From Niastella koreensis GR20-10 (GTDB lineage: Bacteria; Bacteroidota; Bacteroidia; Chitinophagales; Chitinophagaceae): DNA of 64,000 nt. Where the stretch lies: NCBI RefSeq assembly GCF_000246855.1, contig NC_016609.1, forward strand, positions 5,468,744 to 5,532,743, read 5' to 3'. The position numbers and the translations under genes were made by a program. The notes below the pieces were generated by a model. It was not told the DNA's origin and searched no databases. It saw nothing but the letters and a program-made list of their open reading frames with translations. Below, piece after piece: positions 52,132 to 58,354 of the stretch (positions within the stretch are counted from its first letter, which is position 1; every line of letters begins with the position of its first letter).

Positions 52132-52545
52132 ATGTTTATATCCGAGACGCAGATCCGTGTTCGTTATGCCGAAACCGACCAGATGAATGTCGTGTACTAT
52201 GGTAATTATGCCCAGTACTTTGAAGTCGGCCGCGCAGAATCTATTCGCCAGTTGGGTTTTACCTATAAGGATATGGAAGCGATGGGCGTAATTATGCCGG
52301 TGGTGGAAATGCATTGCCGCTACCTGCGTACCGCTCATTATGACGATCTGCTGACAATCAGGACTACCCTGAAAGAATTACCCACCGATCATAAAATTGA
52401 ATTTCACTCGGAGGTGTTCAATGAGAACAGGAAATTGTTAACTGTAGGGCGGGTGGTGCTGTTTTTTGTGACCGCCAGGGAAATGCAGAAGACGACCATG
52501 CCGGTTGAATTGTATGATAAATTGAAACTATTCTTTAGTTTGTAG
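52132..52545 (+). CDS. Acyl-CoA thioesterase, hotdog fold (YbgC/4-HBT type)
   Basis: A 137-residue single hotdog protein. The family start IRVRYAETDQMNVVYYGNYAQYFEVGRAE has the Asp-x-x-x nucleophile/acid position (TDQM) and the YGNY motif found in place of HHANY in some members. The rest (MHCRYLRTAHYDDLLTIRTTL, KIEFHSEVF, LLTVGRVVLFFV) is the sheet. It hydrolyses an acyl-CoA; the exact acyl chain cannot be told. It is cytoplasmic. Its stop codon (52543-52545) is inside the 15-bp hairpin shared with the convergent PBP4 gene. Confidence 0.85.
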   Translation: MFISETQIRVRYAETDQMNVVYYGNYAQYFEVGRAESIRQLGFTYKDMEAMGVIMPVVEMHCRYLRTAHYDDLLTIRTTLKELPTDHKIEFHSEVFNENRKLLTVGRVVLFFVTAREMQKTTMPVELYDKLKLFFSL

Positions 52546-52583
52546 TTTGTTGTTTGCAGTCAAACCACAAACTACTTTAACAC
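52535..52583. repeat. TAGTTTG heptamer hairpin holding both stop codons of convergent genes
   Basis: GTAGTTTGTTGTTTG (52542-52556) pairs with CAAACCACAAACTAC (52561-52575) over a CAGT loop, 14 of 15 bp. The thioesterase TAG (52543-52545) pairs base for base with the PBP4 stop (52572-52574, CTA on the plus strand). Confidence 0.93.
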
Positions 52584-53981
52584 ATCCAGCACCCCATACA
52601 TCTTCTTTACGATCTCTACCGGTGAGCCATCGTAGTTATTTACGATGATGGAAAAAATGTATTGTTTGCCGTCTTTGGCCGTATGATAACCGGCAAAGGC
52701 GCGCGCGCCGCCAATGGACCCGCTTTTCATTTTCATACCATTGTATTCGGGCAGGGCATTGTAAAATGCGGGGTACCAGGGCCGGGTTTTGGCATATTCC
52801 AGCACTTTTACTTCGGCCGCCGTTGTTACCCTGTTCTGGGGCGATAATCCGCTGCCATCGATCATATGTATGGCGCCTTTATCAATTCCCCGCTCACTCC
52901 AGAAATTACGTACCAGTTCAACGCCAGCATCGGTAGTACCTACACCGTTTTTTTCCCGCGCCATGGTTTTTATCAGCACTTCGCCATACAGGTTAATGCT
53001 TTTGCGCAGGAACCAGTAATTGATGCTGTCCATCGGTGGCGACAAAAGCGTAATTAATTCCTGTTGCATGGCCGGCCATTTTTCTTTACTGGCATTTTGA
53101 ACGTAGGTCCTGTAATTACCGGTTACTGCAATTTTCTGTTGTTGTAAGAACTCCTGCAATTCGGCTAAAAAGAATAATGGTCCATTTGGAACGGCACCGG
53201 AAATAGCAAAGGATTCGCTCCCCTGGGGAATAGAACCATCCGTAAATCCATTCAACGAATAGGGCGGTAAATAAATATAGCCGTTATCTCCACTACCCTT
53301 GCCCCCCGTTTTTATCTGGTTAACAAGCTCCGCTGCCTGAAAAGGAGGTTCTGTTTTTACAATACTGGTAATGTCACCTTCTTTTTTTCCCGGCTTCAGG
53401 TACAGATCGTATTGGTTTTCGTGCCAGTTGAGGGCCCAGCTGCCTGCCCCGTAATAATTACCAATGTCGTCCCAGATCCAGCCGCCTGGCAGCGGTTGCA
53501 GGGAAAAAGCAGAATCATTGAGCAAAATATTTCCCGAAATTCTTTTGATGGCCGCCTTTTCCAATGCCCCGGCTATCTTTTTTAACACTACATCTTCCTT
53601 AGTATCGTTCCAGCGCCAGCTGCCGAATGTAGGGTCGCCATAGCCGTTAATATGCAGGTTGCCGGTAAGCACGCCATCTTCAATTTTTCCATTATACCCC
53701 ACAATGGTTTTGTACCGGTAAGTGCTGCCCAGCAGGTCAAACGAAGCGGCACTGGTAAACAGTTTCTGCGTACTGGCGGCTGCCAGTCCTATCTGCTCAT
53801 TGTGCTCGTATACGGGTTTCCCGGTTTTTGCATCAATTACATATAAACTGATAATGCCATGCTGCATCTGGCCATCTGCTTCAAACTGCTTTACTGCATT
53901 CGCCAGTTTTACCTGTATGGTTTGCGCTTTACCTGTACTGACAAGCGTTGTTATAAAAATGAGCAGCAGGAGTTTTTTCAT
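52572..53981 (-). CDS. dacB: D-alanyl-D-alanine carboxypeptidase/endopeptidase (PBP4/DacB)
   Basis: A 469-residue PBP4-type enzyme. The signal peptide ends VSTGKAQ near residue 19. The nucleophile motif is S70-T-Q-K73 (AAASTQKLFTSAASF), the second motif SGLSPQNRV carries the conserved SxN-like Ser and Asn, and the third is the K-S-G in MKMKSGSIGGARAFAGY. An inserted beta-rich domain sits between motifs 1 and 2, as in class C low-mass PBPs. It trims D-Ala and cuts cross-links in peptidoglycan in the periplasm. It is monocistronic and convergent with the thioesterase gene. Confidence 0.92.
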   Translation of the reverse strand: MKKLLLLIFITTLVSTGKAQTIQVKLANAVKQFEADGQMQHGIISLYVIDAKTGKPVYEHNEQIGLAAASTQKLFTSAASFDLLGSTYRYKTIVGYNGKIEDGVLTGNLHINGYGDPTFGSWRWNDTKEDVVLKKIAGALEKAAIKRISGNILLNDSAFSLQPLPGGWIWDDIGNYYGAGSWALNWHENQYDLYLKPGKKEGDITSIVKTEPPFQAAELVNQIKTGGKGSGDNGYIYLPPYSLNGFTDGSIPQGSESFAISGAVPNGPLFFLAELQEFLQQQKIAVTGNYRTYVQNASKEKWPAMQQELITLLSPPMDSINYWFLRKSINLYGEVLIKTMAREKNGVGTTDAGVELVRNFWSERGIDKGAIHMIDGSGLSPQNRVTTAAEVKVLEYAKTRPWYPAFYNALPEYNGMKMKSGSIGGARAFAGYHTAKDGKQYIFSIIVNNYDGSPVEIVKKMYGVLDVLK

Positions 53982-54018
53982 GAAGGGAAATTAGTGAAAA
54001 GTAGGCGTTCCTTGATCA

Positions 54019-54106
54019 TAAGTTGCAAGTGAGTGGTGAGTAGTGAGTGGTGAGTGGGTTCGCGAATGTACAAGTGTCTTAAAAATAGGTAACTCACTCA
54101 CCTGCA
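54019..54106. repeat. AGTNGTS heptamer repeats upstream of cinA
   Basis: The left arm (54019-54058) repeats AGTGGTG/AGTAGTG units and ends in GAGTGGGTTCGCGA (54052-54065). A short right part (54089-54106) has the complement AACTCACTCACC. The tail matches that at 48263-48276 in 13 of 14 bases. Confidence 0.85.
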
Positions 54107-54155
54107 AATTTCCGCGTCGCGGCCTTTTTCCTTTTTTACTTTCAGCCCTGTATTT

Positions 54156-54190
54156 GCTTGTAGCTTGCGGCTTGTAGCTTGAAGCGGTTT
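54156..54190. repeat. AAGCYGN heptamer arm (reverse polarity) providing -33 elements for cinA
   Basis: Units CTTGTAG, CTTGCGG, CTTGTAG, CTTGAAG. The CGTCGCGGC at 54115-54123 upstream matches nine bases of the tag seen beside the other repeats of this family. Confidence 0.8.
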
Positions 54191-54201
54191 TACTACATTT
54201 G
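54172..54201 (+). promoter_or_regulatory. cinA promoter, with -33 element inside a repeat
   Basis: TTG (54172-54174, in CTTG of a repeat unit), 19 nt, then TACATTTG (54194-54201), a perfect TAnnTTTG. The start would be near 54208, ten bases before the ATG. Confidence 0.55.
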
Positions 54202-54217
54202 TCCCGAATAAATAGCT

Positions 54218-55474
54218 ATGGAAAGAATAGTCGCCTCCATTATAACCATTGGTGATGAATTACTGATAGGCCAGGTAATAGATACCAACAGCGCTTTTAT
54301 TTCGCAGGAACTGAACAAGATTGGGGTATGGGTAAAAAGAAGAGTGGCTGTAGGTGACAGCAAAGAAGAAATTCAACGCGCCCTTGATGAGGAAAGCCGC
54401 GATAGCAATATCATAATCATGACGGGCGGACTGGGCCCCACTGCCGATGATATAACCAAACCGGTGCTGGCCGAATATTTTGGCGGCAAACTGGTAATGA
54501 ATGAGGAAGTACGTAAACACGTGGTATACCTGTTTGAACAGGTATTTCGCCGTCCCATGATAGAGCGCAACCTGAAACAGGCAGAAGTGCCGGATGTTTG
54601 CACGGTGTTGCCCAACGCCCGTGGCACAGCGCCGGGCATGTGGTTTGAAAAAGCAGGCAAAGTATTTGTTTCCTTACCCGGGGTACCGCATGAAATGAAG
54701 GGACTGATCACCACCGAAGTATTGCCCCGCTTACAGCAACGTTTTATCATGCCGTTCATCGGACATAGGACCATGTTGACAGCCGGCGTGGGCGAATCGT
54801 TCCTGGCAGAGGCCATTCAACACTGGGAAGAAAAACTGCCTGCTCACCTGAAGCTCGCCTACCTGCCCAACTATGGCATGGTACGGTTGCGCATCACCGG
54901 ATGGAGTACGGATAAAGCCCGGTTGGAAGAGGAGTTGGATAGGGAGTTTGCCACATTAAAGAAACTGGTACAGGAATGGCTGGTGATTGACGAGGATGCG
55001 AGCCTGCCTATGGCGCTGAGTAAACTGCTGCGCTCGAAGAACAAGACTATGGCCACGGCAGAAAGTTGTACAGGTGGGTATATTGCACACCTTATTACTG
55101 CCATCCCGGGCGCCAGCAACATATATAAAGGCAGCATAATAAGTTACGATAACGAAGTAAAGATCAACCAGCTGCAGGTATCGCCCATCATTCTTCAAAA
55201 GATGGGGGCAGTGAGTGAAGAGGTGGTGACCGAAATGGCCGCCGGCGTACTGGCAAAACTGAACACTGATTATGCCGTAGCTGTTTCAGGTATTATGGGT
55301 CCCGATGGCGGTTCGCCTGAAAAACCTGTAGGCACCGTTTGGATAGCGGCTGGCGACAAACATAAGCTGGTGACCCAGAAATTTCAGTTCCGGTTCGACA
55401 GGGACCGGAATATTGAAATGACGGCGACCCAGGCGTTGAATTTGTTGCGGAAATTTATAGTGGAGAACGCGTAA
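54218..55474 (+). CDS. cinA: CinA family protein: nicotinamide-nucleotide amidase with MoCF domain
   Basis: A 418-residue two-domain protein. Residues 1-170 are the molybdopterin-binding-like (MoCF) domain (IGDELLIGQVIDTNSAFISQELNKIGV, MTGGLGPTADDITKPVLAEYF). Residues about 255-415 are the CinA/PncC domain (TMATAESCTGGYIAHLITAIPGAS, GAVSEEVVTEMA, AVSGIMGPDGGSPEKPVGTVWIA), which deamidates NMN to NaMN (EC 3.5.1.42). The full-length form also has ADP-ribose pyrophosphatase activity in some bacteria. The name comes from competence-induced genes, but there is no sign of a competence operon here. Nothing follows it in the same operon except, 168 nt on, the E2 gene with its own leader. Confidence 0.94.
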   Translation: MERIVASIITIGDELLIGQVIDTNSAFISQELNKIGVWVKRRVAVGDSKEEIQRALDEESRDSNIIIMTGGLGPTADDITKPVLAEYFGGKLVMNEEVRKHVVYLFEQVFRRPMIERNLKQAEVPDVCTVLPNARGTAPGMWFEKAGKVFVSLPGVPHEMKGLITTEVLPRLQQRFIMPFIGHRTMLTAGVGESFLAEAIQHWEEKLPAHLKLAYLPNYGMVRLRITGWSTDKARLEEELDREFATLKKLVQEWLVIDEDASLPMALSKLLRSKNKTMATAESCTGGYIAHLITAIPGASNIYKGSIISYDNEVKINQLQVSPIILQKMGAVSEEVVTEMAAGVLAKLNTDYAVAVSGIMGPDGGSPEKPVGTVWIAAGDKHKLVTQKFQFRFDRDRNIEMTATQALNLLRKFIVENA

Positions 55475-55600
55475 GCAAACACTTGTTAGTATAAATCATT
55501 ATCTTCGCGCCGACCAGATGTTGCGATTTGCGTATTAATTAATAAGTTCGCAGCTTCAGTTGTTAATCCGTCCCGAATCCAAGAGAAGAAATCGTAAACC

Positions 55601-55622
55601 TTCCCGATCGAAAAATCGGGAA
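55601..55622 (+). other. Stem-loop in the leader of the E2 gene
   Basis: TTCCCGAT pairs with ATCGGGAA around a 6-nt loop, 20 nt before the ATG at 55642. It may affect translation or mRNA stability; no T run. Confidence 0.4.
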
Positions 55623-55641
55623 ACAAAACCTGCAATTGCAT

Positions 55642-57015
55642 ATGGCTCTAGTTGACCTGGTGATGCCTAAAATGGGTGAAAGTATTACAGAAGCCACTAT
55701 TTTAAAGTGGTTTAAAAACCCCGGTGAAACGGTGAAGATGGATGAGGCAGTACTTGAAATTGCCACTGATAAGGTGGACAGTGAAGTACCTTCTGTGGCC
55801 GAGGGTGTAATAGAAGAAACCTTTTTCAAAGTAAACGATGTGGTGCCTGTTGGTACCGTGCTGGCCCGCATCAGGTCAAATGCTGCAGAACCTGCCACAA
55901 CAAATACGCCGGTGGTTACCAGTCCGGCGGTTGAAATAGCCGTGAACCGCGCTGTACCGGATGAGGTGTATCACCAACCGGTAGCCACTGACTCGTTTAC
56001 ACACCAGCCTGCTGCCCAGAACGGCGCCCGTTTTTACTCGCCCCTGGTGCTGAACATTGCTACCAGCGAAGGCGTTCCCTTCAGCGAACTGGAAAATATT
56101 CCCGGTTCAGGAACCGATGGGCGTGTTACCAAAAAAGACATTCTGCAGTATGTAGCCAATAAGAAAGCCGGCAAACCAGGCATTTCCACCGCACATACCG
56201 TTACTGCCACGCCTGTTCACAAACAGGAAGACACCACGCCTACTATACTTCCTCAGGTTAGACAGGTTGAACCACAGCCTCAGCAACATATTCAATCGTA
56301 CAGCGGTAATGTTGAGATCGTTGAACTGGACCGCATGCGTAAAATGATCTCTGAGCACATGATCCGCAGCCAGGATACCAGCGCACACGTAACCAGCTTT
56401 ACTGAGTGCGATGTAACCAACCTGGTGCACTGGCGCGATAAGGTTAAAAAACAGTTTGAAAAACAGGAAGGCGAAAAACTCACCTTTACGCCGTTGTTCA
56501 TTGAAGCCATTATTCGCTGTATTAAAAAATATCCATGGCTCAACAGCAGTGTGGATGGTGATAAACTGATCGTAAAGAAAGATATCAATATAGGCATGGC
56601 CGCCGCCCTGCCCACCGGTAACCTGATCGTTCCGGTTATCCGCAACGCCGACCAGCTGAACCTGGTTGGATTGACCCGCCAGGTGAATTCACTGGCGAAT
56701 GCGGCCCGCAACAACAAATTAAAACCCGATGATACCCAGGGTGGCACCTTTACGATAACCAATGTAGGTACGTTTGGCAGCTTAATGGGTACGCCCATCA
56801 TCAACCAACCCCAGGTAGCTATTCTGGCAACCGGTGCTATCAAAAAAAGACCGGTGGTAATTGAAACCGAACAGGGTGACTTTATTGCCATCCGCAACAT
56901 GATGTACCTGTCGCTGTCGTACGATCACCGCGTAATCGATGGTGCCCTGGGTTCTACCTTCCTGGGTGCAGTAGCCAAGGAGCTGGAGAACTTTTCTGCG
57001 GACAGAACAATATAA
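55642..57015 (+). CDS. 2-oxo acid dehydrogenase dihydrolipoamide acyltransferase (E2)
   Basis: The start is the ATG at 55642, giving 457 residues; a TTG two codons earlier is not needed. Residues 1-76 are the lipoyl domain with the lipoylated K44 in TDKVDSE. The peripheral-subunit (E3)-binding domain lies at about 128-168 (YSPLVLNIATSEGVPFSELENIPGSGTDGRVTKKDILQYV). The catalytic domain ends with H429 and D433 in DHRVIDGALG. A Thr/Pro/Gln-rich linker joins the parts. It may serve pyruvate, 2-oxoglutarate or branched-chain oxoacids; the VP-x-V-D-SEVPS lipoyl region resembles the branched-chain/combined type of Bacteroidota. No E1 gene is adjacent, and E3 is encoded at 9854. Confidence 0.92.
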   Translation: MALVDLVMPKMGESITEATILKWFKNPGETVKMDEAVLEIATDKVDSEVPSVAEGVIEETFFKVNDVVPVGTVLARIRSNAAEPATTNTPVVTSPAVEIAVNRAVPDEVYHQPVATDSFTHQPAAQNGARFYSPLVLNIATSEGVPFSELENIPGSGTDGRVTKKDILQYVANKKAGKPGISTAHTVTATPVHKQEDTTPTILPQVRQVEPQPQQHIQSYSGNVEIVELDRMRKMISEHMIRSQDTSAHVTSFTECDVTNLVHWRDKVKKQFEKQEGEKLTFTPLFIEAIIRCIKKYPWLNSSVDGDKLIVKKDINIGMAAALPTGNLIVPVIRNADQLNLVGLTRQVNSLANAARNNKLKPDDTQGGTFTITNVGTFGSLMGTPIINQPQVAILATGAIKKRPVVIETEQGDFIAIRNMMYLSLSYDHRVIDGALGSTFLGAVAKELENFSADRTI

Positions 57016-57033
57016 GAACTGATATAAATGTAT

Positions 57034-57067
57034 AAAAAGGCCATTCCCTAACCGGAGTGGCTTTTTT
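57034..57067 (+). terminator. Intrinsic terminator of the E2 gene
   Basis: AAAAAGGCCATTCC pairs with GGAGTGGCTTTTTT around a 6-nt loop, ending in T6. Confidence 0.9.
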
Positions 57068-57084
57068 CGTATAGGGAGACTACA

Positions 57085-57238
57085 GGTTAAAGCCCAAAGG
57101 TCAAAGCTGAAAGCTTAAAGAGAAACGCTGTATTTGCTTTAGCCTTTAACCTTTTGGCTTATAGCTGTATTTGTTGCCGCGACGGCTAATAGCTTGCAGC
57201 TTGACGCTTAAAGCTTGAAACTCTGCCCTCTGCCCTCA
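57085..57238. repeat. AAGCYGN heptamer inverted repeats with GCCGCGACGGC tag
   Basis: Left arm 57085-57122, right arm 57135-57166, then a further reverse stretch 57187-57225 and three CTCTGCC heptamers. Between them lies GCCGCGACGGC (57176-57186), the reverse complement of the tag at 11357. The rest of the 432-bp gap (57239-57447) shows no gene. Confidence 0.88.
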
Positions 57239-57447
57239 CATACTAAGCCATAAAAGTGTACGTTAATAAAATGGCCTGTGTTTACACAACCGCACTGATT
57301 TTATATACTGTTTAACGGAAAATAATTAAACCATCTCTTCGGGACATCGTCTTTTTTTTGTAAATTGATAGTAGCGACAAACCCTCCTGTTTGCCAATGG
57401 AACTATCGATTTGAACGGCTCTTTTTCTAAAACCTAAACGTAATCAT

Positions 57448-58164
57448 ATGAAGACGCTTTCAGAAACATGGTTTGCCGAAGGCTATATTGATTTCGAGTT
57501 AAAGAAATATACCCTCCTTGCCTATCTGCAACAGGTAAACCAATACTTCACTGAATCAAAATTGTATCCACAATTATCTGATGTGATCTTTCATTACAAC
57601 AACCTGCAGGCTTTAAAGGAAAACAAGAAATTCTTACAGGAACAATTCCCCAAAAAGTTAACCGGGGTGCAAATAGAGAAATTACAATTACTGTACGAGC
57701 AGATCATCGAGGATGATGAAATGATGCTGGAACTGGAAGACATTATCACTTTCTCTGCCGATAAACTAAAAACCGCCATCAGCAGCGGTACCGAGATCTA
57801 TGAGTTTGTGGAAGACAAGCTGAACATCTTTCCGGTTGGACTGGTGCCGCTGGATACGCACGAAGGCTATTTCTTTTTAAGCGAAGGTACTTACCGCAAA
57901 ACACTCGTGTATCAGTTCCGCCTGAGCTTTTTTGAAAAGCACGATGAGAAGTACCGCGCCATCAGGACCGAGTATGTAAGCGAATGGGAAAGAAACATAG
58001 TGAATACGTATGAGAATATAAAAGCGGAGCTGTTACGTAATAAGAAAGACCTGCCCAATCCTGCGGTGTATTCGATTGAAACGGAGTTAACGTTTCCTAT
58101 ATCGGAGACGCTGTTGCCGGTGGCTAAGAGAAGTTTGGTTAGATATATATCTAAGGCAGCTTAG
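57448..58164 (+). CDS. Conserved-looking hypothetical protein (238 aa)
   Basis: A 238-residue soluble protein of unrecognised family. The N-terminal half is helical and highly charged (FELKKYTLLAYLQQVNQYFTESKLYPQLSDVIFHYNNLQALKENKKFL, then a Glu-rich VQIEKLQLLYEQIIEDDEMMLELEDII stretch); the C-terminal half (about 120-238) has alternating strands such as YRKTLVYQFRLSFFE and helices. No signal peptide or membrane segment. It is alone in its transcription unit, followed by a nested terminator inside an octamer repeat. Function is unknown. Confidence 0.65.
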   Translation: MKTLSETWFAEGYIDFELKKYTLLAYLQQVNQYFTESKLYPQLSDVIFHYNNLQALKENKKFLQEQFPKKLTGVQIEKLQLLYEQIIEDDEMMLELEDIITFSADKLKTAISSGTEIYEFVEDKLNIFPVGLVPLDTHEGYFFLSEGTYRKTLVYQFRLSFFEKHDEKYRAIRTEYVSEWERNIVNTYENIKAELLRNKKDLPNPAVYSIETELTFPISETLLPVAKRSLVRYISKAA

Positions 58165-58175
58165 GGGGTGGGGTT

Positions 58176-58354
58176 GATAAAGTTGACAGGGTTGACAAGT
58201 TGACAAGTTGAAAAGTTAACAGGTTATTATACACGCGCGGCTCGCCATTGATGGCGAGCCGCGCTTTTTTATATTCCTTGTTAACCTGTTAACTTGTTAA
58301 CTGTATTTCCTTTATCAACGCTATCAACCCTGTCAACCTTATCAACTACCCTAA
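58176..58354. repeat. 8-nt-period inverted repeat (GTTGACNA family) flanking a terminator
   Basis: Left arm 58176-58226 (GTTGACAG/GTTGACAA units), right arm 58277-58354 (TTAACCTG, TCAACCCT and others). Both surround the terminator at 58235-58270. The right arm touches the stop codon of the S9 peptidase (58351-58353). Confidence 0.92.
58235..58270. terminator. Strong intrinsic terminator nested inside octamer arms
   Basis: A perfect 14-bp stem, GCGCGGCTCGCCAT with ATGGCGAGCCGCGC, loop TG, then T6. It serves the gene ending at 58164 and perhaps, in reverse, the convergent peptidase gene. Confidence 0.93.

Noticed and set aside
55490..55507. Promoter of the E2 gene at TATCTTCG (55500-55507)
   Set aside because: The box resembles that of lpd, but the upstream TTG is only 14 nt away, outside the usual 17-23 nt, so it was not listed as a feature.
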